From the NCBI GenBank assembly GCA_946807835.1, contig CAMPEX010000001.1:5347001-5411000 (forward strand): a stretch of DNA of 64,000 nt, given 5' to 3'. A model generated the notes under the pieces. That model was not told where the DNA came from and ran no database searches. It worked only from the letters and a program-made list of their open reading frames with translations. Below, piece by piece: positions 24,736 through 36,157 of the stretch. Positions within the stretch are counted from its first letter, which is position 1. Every line of letters begins with the position of its first letter. This stretch comes from Ailanthus altissimus. Taxonomy: Eukaryota; Streptophyta; Magnoliopsida; Sapindales; Simaroubaceae. Made by a program: the position numbers and the translations under genes.

Positions 24736-25039
24736 ATTCTTTTGCAAAGATTTTACTGACTTATATTTTTGACAATTCACTTTCTTTTATATACTTTTTG
24801 CAATTCACATGTTATGAAAACTCCCGTGTTCTTGCAACTTGCGTGTTTGGCAACTTACGCGTGCATGTTATTGGTTATCTCACTGAACATTTTTGTCACA
24901 AAACAATTTTTGTGAGTTGAAACATGGATTTCTCTTTTTTTTTATATTAGATAAATAGGGATAGAAAGACAAAAAGCTTTATAACAACTTTTGAGACAGA
25001 AAAGAAATCATATCTCTACTTACATGTAGATACTAGTTC
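24736..25039. other. Spacer before Tat-like remnant
   Basis: No gene recognised. A short local repetition of CTTGCGTGTTTGGCAACTTACGCGTG-type words occurs at about 24837-24866. Confidence 0.4.
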
Positions 25040-27400
25040 TTCATTTCTACATATAATATCTTTTGAGATGAATATCATTCCATAGCTTGGGCATTTCTTT
25101 TCTTTTGATGCTCATTAGTTTGTAAGTACCTTTTTCAACTACTGTCTTGATTTGATAAAGTTTTTCCTAATTTCGGGAAAACTTGTTAGCATTGAGTTCT
25201 CTAGTCTTTTCCATTATTTTCCTTATGACCCGATTGTCTTAGTCTCATAGACTTTTCCTCTATTTTTGTAATTACTGTTGGTAAGTTGTTATTTTGATGG
25301 TTACCACTTCGTAAACTTCAGCAGCCAAATCTCTATTTATAGCTAACTATTCTTTTATAGTCTGTTATTTTGGCAATTTGTTTACCTTAAAATGAGTAGC
25401 CACACTTTTGTAGTGCTTCACTCTCATAAGTCATGGCAAATGGGGTTTCATTAGTAATTGTTTCTCTTAGTTGTCCAGTAGGCCTACAAAACCGTAGTAA
25501 GTTCTTCTAGCCATTCCTCTTTCTTTCCTTTTAACTTTTTCTTCAGAATTGAGAATATGGTTTTGTTAGTTGATTTTATCTGACCATTACCTTGTGAATA
25601 TCTATTGGAAGAGAATTTGTGAGTGATTTTCATTCTGTGGCATAACTTCCTCATTAATTGATTATTGAACTGCTTTTCGTTGTCTGACAAAATTACTCAA
25701 GGAATGCCAAATCGGTAGATGTTATGACAAACAAACTTCTCCATTTCTTTTTTTAGTAAATTCACATATGCAGCTACCTCTACCTATTTTGTGAAGTAGC
25801 TGCCTTTACACATATACAGATACTTGGGTCTACTCTTGGCATATCTTCATGGCTCCAAGCAAATACATTGTTATTTTTTCTCAGTAGTTTCACTAGTTCA
25901 TCAGCATATTCTTCTTGCAACTTGATTTTTATAAGAACCTTGTGCTCTGATTTCAAAGAGTCTAAAGGTATTTCTTGTGTAGGCTCTATCTTAGCTAGCT
26001 TTGCCTTCTTGAGTTTGGAAGGTTCTTCTTTGTATTGAGCAGCAAATTCTTCGATTCGTAATTCTACGATTTCAATTTATGATTTTATGACTTCTTTAGC
26101 ATTTATTCTTTGTCTTTTTTCCCTTTTATATCCTTTCATGTCTATCTTTTTTTTTTTGTGGATCCTTCTAAAACCTGTTGTAATTGTTATTTGGTAAAAC
26201 TCTTCATCTTGAATGATATAGATAGTGATATAGACGTACTGGCATTCTTTTTTTCTTTCAATTTCACCTGATAACATCTTCTTACTACTTGCTAGTCTCC
26301 TTTGATTATAGTAATTCCCAAGCCATTTTAGGTTTGCATCTTAATTTTTGATGTAGGGTGGTCACTACTCTATGCATCTGATGGATTTAATCTCTACCTA
26401 TGATGGCATGATATCCACATAAAGCATTTATTATTAAGAAATTTTCCATCAAGGTTCCTTAAGCCACCTGACTTGTAGGCATATTTACCTCACTGGTACT
26501 GTTTTGGTGCCATTGAAAGCAACCACCAGTGATTTGGCTCTCAATGATTTATGTTTCCTTCAAGCCTATCTTTTGAAAAGTACTCCAGAATATGATATCC
26601 GTGCTACTTCCACCATCAATCAAGACTTTTGAGATAGAATAATTGAATATTTGTAGAGTAATAACTAGTGGATCATTATATGGGTAGACGATGCCAAGTA
26701 AACTTCGTCTAAGAACCCAATATAATTGGAGCCACTTGTTACTGCTAGATAGACGGACATGACAGTAGTTGCTGGTGACAATACTTCATTCATTTGTTTA
26801 GTATGGGTAAGCTTTCTTTCTTCATGCCTTTTTTTCATTCTTGGTTAGGCTTTCATCATCAGGCCTACCATTGATAGTGGGAGTTTTTAGTTGCTGGAAT
26901 ACTTTTATCTACTGTTTCTTCAAAATTGTTATAGGAAAATGCTTGCATACTAATCAACAGTGCTTTTTTGAAAGTTTCTAACATTCTCTCTACAATAGCG
27001 CTGCCATTATGTTCATCAATATTTTCTTTATAATTACTGCTTAGATGAGCATTATTGTAATTATTGATTTGGCCATGTATGCATAACGTGTTTTTTAGTA
27101 GAGGGGATGTGGTCTCTACCTCTCCAGAAGTAATATTAAAAGTAGAGATAATTTGCCACTCATTGTTGTGACTTCTTGATAAAGGAGATGCATTAGTTTT
27201 TAGGATGTACTTACCTGGAATACCTATATGTGCCAAGTTTTCAATTTGTCTTCTCACTATTCTACATTCACTTGTGTTGTACAAGTGGTCATTGTGATAC
27301 AAGCACATTTTAATTCTATCTCACTAATCGATTGGAGTTCTTATTAGTGGTGGATCATAGAATAGTCCTCTATGCTTATTGTCCATCTAAATATTCTCTA
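25040..27400 (-). pseudogene. Tat-like Ty3-gypsy gag-pro-integrase remnant lacking RT-RNase H
   Basis: Read on the minus strand from 27400 down: DPPLIRTPID then CLYHNDHLYNTSEC (about 27300), the CX2HX3HX5C block at the end of Tat gag; protease LIDGGSSTDIIF (about 26620), with the catalytic Asp present; the linker LLRKNNNVFAWSHEDMP (about 25870-25820) that normally leads into RT; then, within some 30 bases, integrase VEAAYVNLLKK-like text, ILSDNEKQFNN (25690), YSQGNGQIKSTNKTI and ETPFAMTYESEA; and finally the C-terminal GTYKL...WNDIHLKRYY (about 25100-25050). RT and RNase H are missing. Many stops and shifts are present, and no LTRs were identified. Confidence 0.78.
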
Positions 27401-27966
27401 TTGGAGTATTGAGGGGCAGCTTAGGTGTTTATGAAGTATTAAAAGTCAATCTCTTCTACAAATTCTAGGTTAACGAGGAGATCTTACGCTTCTTCTGTAA
27501 TCTATTCTAGTATTAGATTGATATTCATAGACTTCAAAAGGAACAAATTGAGTGACAGTCATCATGGTCATCATGTGACTTCTGCTTAGTTAATCTTCTT
27601 CTATGCTAATAAAAGACTCCGTGTGACAGAAGGATTTGGTAACTATGGCCCAAACAAGTAATTCAACCAAAAAAAAAGAACATGAAAGAGTACTTCCTCA
27701 GGAAAATTAAATTATTCCTCTATCTGTATGGATCTCCCTAGAAAATGCTGCACTTTGGGAACAAGTTGAACATGACTTTGCAGAAGAACTAAATTTTGCC
27801 AACCTGCACAAAAACCAACAAAGACAAAAATATCATCTTTCGCATCACAGAAACACAAACTATTCCACCCACCATCACCACACCCCAATCATGTATGATT
27901 ACACCAAATACAGACAAGAAATGGATAATTTTCACCAATAGCCTCAGCCAGCTGTCCCGACAGATC

Positions 27967-28477
27967 TTTTTAGGGATCTAATACATTTATGCATGTGCTA
28001 TTGTGTCTTTTACCTAAAATACATATCATATACATATTCTATGCAGTGGAAGCGTAAAAATATAATAAACATAATAAATAAAATATAATAAATACAATAA
28101 ATAAAATATATTAATCGCATTAATATATTAATAAGGTTGAGAACTCACCTCAACGTGTAACGTTATACAACCTATGGACAGTTCTAGTCACCAACACGGT
28201 GGGCTTGGTGAGCTAGAACAGCAGCCCTATATCTAGCACGGGATTAACTCTTAATCCCCAAAATGGTCGGGTGTGTTTATATCATTTTGTCAAAGAGAAT
28301 AAGAAATAGAGAATTTGAAGCAATCTACCATTGCTTCAATTGGAGGCATAGAGAAAAATGAAACAGTTTTATTTTTTTTTCTTTCTTTTTCTTTTCTTCT
28401 TCTCAGCCATTTCTTCTTTTCTTTCTCCATTTCTTTCTCTCTTTCTCAAGCTACCAAACACACATATACACACCAAA

Positions 28478-28511
<34 letters not shown>

Positions 28512-29977
28512 ATATATATATATATTAAAATATTAATATAATATATAATAATAATATTATATAATATAAAAAGAGAATATTTTGATTATTTAACCATTAA
28601 ATAATTAAAGTATATAATGACCAGTTTGCCCCTTATGAATAGTTACCAAGCATACCTCTAGTGGATCCCACCAAATCCCACACTTGGGTAAACTTAACTG
28701 AGGGTCCATAATACGCCACGTGTCATAATACAATTAGTAAATAATAATTATTAACTAATTATTATATTTAACACTTAAATACATACACGCACGCATTTCC
28801 ATAATAGTGTTGAATATTGCTGAATTAAACACTTTAATTCGGCATGCTGCCCCAGTGCACAACGTGTACACTGCATATCGTGGGACTCCCTAAGTCCTAC
28901 ACCTAATTTTTCATATGGAACTATTCCATGAGTCTGCGAACAATGCCCCACTCACACGTCACGAATATTACAAATCAGCGCATTGAACTATACAAGCTGA
29001 GGTTACGACGCATACGTACAGTCCTTCTATCATGATATCCTGGATGTGCTGGGGATATAGATTATCATCGTCAAATCCCCTAGTGCTTATCCACGTTTTA
29101 TCTCTAGACTTATATCTCACTGAATAATCTGCGCAAACTCCTTTGCCATATTGTTCCACCCTGGCGAAACTCTTTCTAGGGATTGATGCTTGTGGCCACA
29201 AGACTTTTCTAGATACAGTCTCGAAGCATTTATACCCGTCAGACTCCATAAGCATCGGACCATACCTAGCGATCACACCATGAAAGGTCTGTGACATGTG
29301 TGGAATCAAAGTATGGTGCATCACTTACAAGCCTACTGTGGCACTCAGGTCAAAGGTACGTATACTACTCAACTTAAGAGGACCCTTTGTTGACGGCTTA
29401 CATAGGGTGTCTATTGGAGGCCCTCGTGAGTCTATCCCATATCCAGTTCTAACTAAATACCCATATGTCAATACGAGCTCCAAGCTCACGGTCGGTTAGG
29501 AACGATCATTTATACCCTATAGGTATAACATATGCTAATCTATATATAAAGGTATCTACCGACAGACCTGCATTGGTAGAAATAGATCAAGGACAATTTT
29601 TTGAGAACATACTTGTGTAACTAGCATTTCCTGGCACCCGATTACAACGCTTGCAACTATACAGTTACTAGTATATTTTCAAGTCTGTGTCCCATTACAG
29701 ACAAGGCTCCAATTCTTGAATCTGCTGAGTATTATAACCAGCTAACACTTAGCTGTGCTAATATTTAGCATTTATATCTGTCAGCATGACTAATTATGAG
29801 CCATTATCTAAACTTCTTTAGATCTGATCTGAACACCTTCAGATCGTACAATGTCTGTAATGTTACATTACATGGTACCATATAAATGGGTATTAGCAAT
29901 TTAATGAGAATGTACACTTGTATAAATACACAAGTATATGTACATTAAGGGATACCACGTAAGTACCAATCCCAACA
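27967..29977 (-). mobile_element. Solo LTR, about 2.0 kb, same family as 13569-15597
   Basis: Ends AATCCCAACA at 29977. The left edge is TTTTTAGGGATC at 27967, where the family's TG has probably mutated. Flanks AGATC (27962-27966) and AGAAC (29978-29982) agree at 4 of 5 bases. It shares GCAGTGGAAGCGT near its left end and the block around GACTCCCTAA, ATGTGTGGAATC, TCACTTACAAGCC and CTCAGGTCAAAGG with the first copy. A minus-strand open frame (29324-28968, 118 codons) contains YGKGVCADYSVRYKSRDK, aligned with the first copy. A (TC)n(TA)n microsatellite lies inside. Confidence 0.8.
28480..28526. repeat. Microsatellite (TC)n followed by (TA)n
   Basis: About 15 TC units at 28480-28509, then TTTATATATATATATATA to 28526. 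Likely polymorphic. Confidence 0.95.
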
Positions 29978-30489
29978 AGAACCTATCCAAAATCAACCCA
30001 ATCTTGACTTATCGCTTTTTTAAGACTCTCAACCTTATCCAACCAACACCCAAATCCAAGAAGAAGTCAGCGCGTCTCTCATCCAAGCCAGCTCACCTAT
30101 AGAAGATCAAGATTAAGATATGGTAGACCCACATTCCACTCAGGCAGAACCTCCATTCAATGTTTGGGAACAACATCTACACAAGTTCCTCTCCTAAGGA
30201 TACGACACAGATGAAAGCGACCAAGGAAACTTATTTTGATCTGACCCACGCTGCTTCCACTACTAAACAAAGCATATAAGTCAAAAGTCTCATGTAAATT
30301 ATTAAGTTTGCTTTAATTATATTGTCTTCCAGTGTGAAATAATGACCAATGGGTCTACCGTCCATTTTTGCTTTAGTGGTTATACCACCCAAGGGCCCGC
30401 GCATATGTCAGGTTAAAGTAAAAGTTATTTTATCTTTTGCCAGCTGTAAGATAAGGTACCACCTATAAAAAAAAATCACCTGTTATATT

Positions 30490-30640
30490 TATCAAAAGAC
30501 TCTTCTTAGTCTATAAAAGGGAGTCATCTCGTAGTTTGTAAAAATAGAGGAGTAAGAAAGAAATAAAAGATTTTTCTTTTAAGACATAATGACACACTAA
30601 AACCTTTAAAGAATTCTCTTTCCACTATTAACATAAAATG
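30490..30640 (+). promoter_or_regulatory. Possible promoter: TATA-like box and AATAAA signal
   Basis: AGTCTATAAAAGGGAG (30517-30532) is a good plant TATA context; GAAATAAAAG follows at about 30560. It lies downstream of the unrecognised remnant. A second TATA-like CTCTATATAAAAGAGG is at 30813. No transcript can be inferred. Confidence 0.35.
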
Positions 30641-30982
30641 TCATAGCAAAGATCCGAGAAGGCGGGGGTTTCTAATATTTGTAAAAGGCTCAGACCACCA
30701 ATTTGTTTCATGAGTTAGAATTAAAAAGGCCAAAAAACCGTTCGAGGCAAGGTAAGCAATTAATCAGGTTAAAGCCCATTTATTTTAATTCATGTTGATA
30801 CCCTCTATATAAAAGAGGAGGCTTTCACAGGCTTGGTCAGAGCATAACTCAAAGAATTAGCCGTCTCTCCTATTCATTGATGATGAATCAAAAGTTAGAG
30901 AGAAGATGATATAATAATCAATTACTGTCACGTTAATCCATGAATGAATGACATGATATAATTGCTTGCATTGTTTTTTATA

Positions 30983-31095
30983 GGAAAATTTTTTAGGTTG
31001 ACCATTAATTTAATATAATTTTTTTTACCGAAATTAAATATTTTAAATTTTATTAACCAAATATATGTTACGTTGACTATTTTACCCTCATTACA
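30983..31095 (+). repeat. Left terminal inverted repeat of MULE
   Basis: Starts GGAAAATTTTTTAGGTTGAC. It pairs with the reverse complement of 41100-41214 (GGGAAATTCCCCAAATTGAT). CTATTTTACCCT is shared at about 31077. Confidence 0.8.
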
Positions 31096-31260
31096 ATTTT
31101 AATAATTTTTTATTCTTTAATCTTTTATTTTCTTTTTCTTTTTTATAAATTAATTAAGAACATAAATTTTTAATAATTACTTTTTTAGTTATTATAAAAA
31201 ACTATTATTTATAATAACAATAATAGTTTTAAAAAATAATAATATAAATTATAAAAGAAA

Positions 31261-32050
31261 AAATAACTTGTTGCGCGCGCGCCCAGGCATGCGCCCAGCA
31301 AGTATCCACTAACCTTTGATTTAGTTTTTTAATAAATAAATTTAAAAAAATAAAATTATTATTTAAAATAAAATAAATAGTTATTTATTAATTAAATATT
31401 ATTTATAAATAAATTAAAAAATTTTAAAAAGTTAAAATAAAATTTAAAAAAAAGTAAAGCCTTGAGTGCATGTATTGAGGGCGCGCCTAAGGCAATCACC
31501 CAGCAACGCTTTGCTTTGAGCACATGAGTAAGGCACACGCCCGACGCATGCATTCAGTAAGACTTTGCTTTGAGTGCATGCATTAGGTGCGCGCCCGACG
31601 CATGCGCTCACAAGTTTTTTATTTTATTTTATTTTAAATATATAAACCAAACCAAATAAATATATATACTATTTTCTCTTATTTTACCCCTCACAATATC
31701 CTCCTCCTCCTGTTTTATTCTCAAACCCACTTTTAAGAGAAATCTTAGATCTGTTGCCAATTTTGAAGATATTTCTTGATGCGACGATATTTTAAAAATT
31801 TAGAAGAATAGTTGAAGTTGAAAACTAATATAAGTTATTGTTTAAATTAATTTAATTGATAGTAGTGTTTATATTTATTGAAAATAAATGTAATAGATGA
31901 TTAAACTTGATTATCACAGATGGTGCGTGAGAAAGCGTGCAGCTGTTGTTGGGCCGTGGTTGCACATATAGCCGTTGCAGGGCTGCCGCCTTATGCGCGC
32001 ACCAGTCACAACAAGACACTCATGCGCACGCACGGTTGCGCACCACCGTG
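31261..32050. repeat. GC-rich subterminal repeats in MULE, left side
   Basis: In otherwise AT-rich DNA, islands at 31272-31305, 31460-31610 and 31920-32050 carry alternating GCGCGC, ATGCGC and GCATGC words. In the middle island CTTTGAGTGCATG(C)AT...GCGCGCCC/CGACGCATGC recurs about every 50 bp, three times. A matching island sits near the other end (40660-40775). Such subterminal clusters often hold transposase-binding sites; that role is inferred here. Confidence 0.6.
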
Positions 32051-33812
32051 GCACCACTAATAAATTTATTTATTTAATTATTCTATATATATATATAAAT
32101 AATACATATTCAATTTTATTTTTAATTTAGTTGTATATATAATTAAATTAAAATTACGTTGTATTGTTTTATGTGCCGTTGATCATGTCAAAAATTTTAA
32201 CCATTATATATTTTTGGGGAAGATGGGAGAGTTATAGCGATGGCTTTGAAAGATACATCGGATATCAAAATATGCACATAGTTGCTCCAAAAAATATTAG
32301 ATACAAAGCGTTGTTGAGAAGAATTTGTCATCTTTTACGAGTTGATCAGGTGCATTATAAAGTAACTCTGAAGTTTGAGGTTCGTTCAAGTACTATAAAG
32401 TTGAGACCCATTCCACTTAAAAATGACGATGATGTAATATTGTGGTTGAGCTAACATAATAATATGGCTACACCTCTTATATAATAGTAGATGCTCGAGG
32501 ACCTAAAAGTAATGCAGAAGCACCAATAGAGAAAAAAGAAGATTATGAGCAATTCACATCGGCAACTCTTGTATATATTCCAAATTCCCCAGAGGATTAT
32601 CATTATTCTCATTCAATGTTCAACAAATAATGAGGCTACACATATTATAATAGTAAGATATATGGAGATGTTAGCGTTGATCTTGGCTATGATATTGGTC
32701 AAGATGTTGGATATAATGTAAGTAATAAGGGAAAAAATGAGGAACGTTATGAGAATGATAATCATGGTTACGAGGTTGACGATGATGGTAGAAATGATGA
32801 TTATGAAGAGAATGGGGATATAAATGATGATGCTGGTGCTGATGATGATGAGAATGATGATGATGATGAGAATAATGATTATGGTAGAGAAGAAAGGGTT
32901 AAGGTAGAAAACCTATTTCAGTTTTAACTTGAAATACTACCATTTGACTTGAATGTATCGGAAAAAATATCTTGTACTGGGATTGGTAATGTATTTGTAG
33001 GAAAATTGTATAACAACAAAGATGAAATTCATGAAGCTATAAGTATGGTTGCACTAAAAGGAAAATGGAGCTTTAGAGTTTACAAATCCACCAAAGATCG
33101 TTTCGAGTTTAAATGCGATCATGACAGCTGCAAGTGGAGATTACATGCAATGTTGACAGAAGGGCGACATTTTTTATTGTTAGGTAAGTAGATACATAGC
33201 ACACGTGTTTTGAGTCAATTACGGGATGGTCATCGGCAAGCCAAGAGCTGAATTATTGCTAAAATAATAAAAAAATAAGTTTACATCGGTTAATAGAAAC
33301 TATAGGCCGAAAGACATTCAAGCAAATATACGTGAAGCATTCAGTGTTCAGATAACGTATACTACATCTTCGCTTGCTAGGGAGCATGCATTAAGATTGA
33401 TAAGAGGTGCTCCAGAGGATTCGTTCAGATTGCTTCCTGCATACAACTATGTGTTGCAACAAAATAACCCAGGTACGGTTACTCATTTAAAAACTGACGC
33501 GGATAATCACTTCAAGTATTTCTTTATGTCGTTAGGACCCTACATCAGAGGTTTTAATTCATAAATTCGACTAATGATTGCAGTGGATGGAATATTTTTG
33601 AAAGGTTCTTATCTTGGTACAATGTTTGTGGCTATTTGTAAAGATGGAAACAATCAAATTTTTCCATTCGCTTGGGAATTGCTAACTCATAAAATGATAC
33701 TTCTTGGGAATGGTTTATAGTTAAACTGCGATGAGATATTACAAATCATCAGAATCTTGTCTTTATATCTGATCGACATGCTAATATTGAGAGGGCTATA
33801 CGGGGTGTGTTT

Positions 33813-36157
33813 TGATAAGGCGTAATTGTATAAACTATTTCATCCTCTTAACTTGATGTTTGTTCAATTTATGCCAATAATTTGGCTATTTATGCATATT
33901 AATGTTGTTTTATAGGTTTAAGCACTATCGGACCAAAAATACCGAAAACCGGATGTAAATGAAGCTATTTGAGATAAGAATCCGATGAGGGACTAAAATG
34001 CTCAAAATGTGACAGTAAAATTATATAGTGCATGAACAGTGCAATGCTGGGGCATTCGATTTGAGCGCCAGGGCATTGGCTGGGACGTCGGTTCTAGAGC
34101 CTCTACGCCACGGCATTGAGTCCTAATGCGTCCTAATACCGAGGTATTGAACCTGAATGCCACGGCATTGAATTCTGGGCACTCTTTAAGGGCATTTTTG
34201 TCCTCTTTTTACAACCTTACCTATATAAACACCCATTATTGAGCCAAGAATGGAAGAAGGAGGGGAGAAGAGGCACGAAATTGGAATAAGGAGAAGGCTT
34301 AAGCTCCAATTGAAGGAGAAGAAATGATGTCTCCAAGATTTCATGTGCATCATTGAAGACAATTGAAGGATTGAAACCTTGGAGACATCCCAAATTCGGT
34401 TTACCCTTTTCTTTTCTTTATTTTTATCTTTTTTTTTAATTTCCTAGTATGAACATTGTTTAAATGAGTTATATCTATGGATGGTTGGATAATTTTAGTA
34501 TGGATAAATTTTTATTTGATTAAACTTGATTCTAAGGCTTGATGTAGTTTTATTTATATTATGTTTGGATGATTTAGTATAAATTCGTGTAATTCATTTA
34601 TGTTTCTTTATGCTTAATGCCTCCAATTGATTGGAAAATGAATGGGTTATTGTGAATTAATAGATTGATGCTTTAAAGAGATTGATCCATTTATAGGATT
34701 TGGGAGAAACATAACTTTAGGTTGTTATTGAGTTGAAAGGCCAATAACACTTAGGTAATCTTCTTGGTTTTCCTTAGGATTTGCATGAGGTGTACTTCAA
34801 GTGTTTGATTAAATGCGTGATAGGCGCAAACTCTTTGGGGTGTGCTATTATGCCTAGGGTTACATGTGGTGCTCTTCTTTTTAAAGTGTTTGATAAAATG
34901 TGTGACAAGCACAAACATTTTGGGTGTATCATTATGTCTAGATTTTATTTGATGCTCGAGAGAGGTAATGAAATTAATCCTTGGGTAATCAATTTAAGGG
35001 TTGCATAATGCATGTCTATGTAAACAAGTTAGATAGACGTATTGACTTGAATATGTATGCATAGTATCTCATTCGAACTTGACAGATGGAATGAGATTAG
35101 TCTTAAGCCCTTGATTAATGAATTGAACGAATTTGCTAAATAGGAAGAACATAGGAAAAATAAAATGAAATCAATACTTTAGGATCCCATTTGTATAGAA
35201 TTTACCATATCACAAGATTATCATTTTGTTGTAGATTGTATGTTCTAGACCTTAATGGAACTTTATTGAACAATATGTGTCGAAGTTGCTTTGTGATTAA
35301 TGGCTATCTTGTGTTATTCGTTTATGTTTTTTATATGCTTCATGCTTCTAATTGCATTGAAAAATAGATTGGGTGAATTAAACATTTGGGTTATGTGCTT
35401 GACAAAATTTAATCCATATGTCGATCTTAAAAAGCATAGCTTTGAGTTTGTTAAGTTGAGAGACTAATGAACTTAGGTAATCATCGTGGTTTTCCTTAGG
35501 ATTTGCATGAGGTACACTCCAAGTGTTTGATTAAATGTGTGACAGACGCAAACTCTTTGAGGTGTGCTATTATGCCTAGGGTTACATATGGTGCTCTCCT
35601 TTTTAAAGTGTTTGATAAAATACGTGACAGGCGCAAACACTTTGGGTGTATCATTATGTCTAGAATTTCATTTAACGCTCGAGAGAGGTAATGAAATTAA
35701 TCCTTAGGGTAATCAATTTAAGGGTAGCTTAATGCGTGTATGTATAACAGGTTAGATAGAAATATCAACTTAGTTGTATATGCATAGTATCTCATTCGAA
35801 CTCGAAAGATGGAATGAGATTAATCATACACCCTGGATTAATGAATGCATAAATTGGTTGTTGATTACTAATGACAAAGACCTATAGGAACAATGAGGGA
35901 AACAAGTCTCTAGAACCCCATTGCCATAGATATCTATTTTTCTTAATTTATCTAGCTAATTAGTTTTAAGTTGTTTTTAATTCAATAACTCATCCTACCA
36001 TTTAGATTAGCCTAGTTAAAGTTAGGTTGCCAACATCGTAGTACTTAGCATTAATTTAGGACACAATCCTCGTGGGAACGATACTCTACACATCACTTTA
36101 TTACTTGTTGCGATAACGTATACTTACGTTAGTTTGTATTATAGAAATCACACAACA
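33813..36157 (+). mobile_element. Athila-type solo LTR, 2345 bp, inside the MULE transposase
   Basis: Starts TGATAAGGCG and ends CACACAACA; flanks TGTTT (33808-33812) and TGTTC (36158-36162) differ at one base. Removing the LTR and one target copy restores the transposase context (R-G-V-F-P-H-A), which confirms the boundaries. The 5' end, the GC-rich motif cluster at 34040-34180 (GCATTG, GCCACGGCATTGA) and later phrases match the LTR of the element at 8554. A tandem duplication of about 720 bp makes it unusually long. Confidence 0.88.
34560..35980 (+). repeat. Two-copy tandem duplication inside the solo LTR, about 720 bp
   Basis: GGATTTGCATGAGGT at about 34777 and 35499, and the following 170 bases, are nearly repeated; so are TAATGAAATTAATCC and ATGCATAGTATCTCATTCGAAC. 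Offset is about 722. Within each unit CAAACACTTTGGGTG/CAAACTCTTTG words also repeat at about 80 bp. Confidence 0.8.

Larger units (their letters stand above)
27630..30300 (+). pseudogene. Unrecognised coding remnant split by a solo LTR
   Basis: At 27640-27966 the plus strand reads as a degraded protein rich in Gln, His and Asn. After removal of the inserted LTR (27967-29977) a similar polar, Gln-rich and acidic reading resumes at about 29983 and ends near 30230. A non-coding stretch with a TATA-like box (30521) and an AATAAA signal follows. This layout, a polyprotein tail followed by a promoter-like intergenic region, could be an old pararetrovirus (Caulimoviridae) insertion or the 3' end of another retroelement. 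I see no diagnostic RT or movement-protein motif, so the family is undecided. Confidence 0.3.

Noticed and set aside
28315..28536. Open frame of 73 codons with Ser-Leu repeats
   Set aside because: Made by the TC microsatellite and pyrimidine-rich tract inside a solo LTR.
28968..29324. 118-codon minus-strand frame as an independent host gene
   Set aside because: It is within a solo LTR bounded by near-matching target copies, and a homologous stretch lies in the other solo LTR; kept only as a finding about LTR content.
31261..31620. CRISPR-like or CpG-island reading of the GC-rich repeats
   Set aside because: Repeats are imperfect, contiguous and inside a plant MULE; no spacer structure and no gene start nearby.
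34781..35691. Two similar open frames (75 and 62 codons) as a small gene family
   Set aside because: They are the two halves of the tandem duplication in a solo LTR and match LTR sequence of the Athila-like family.
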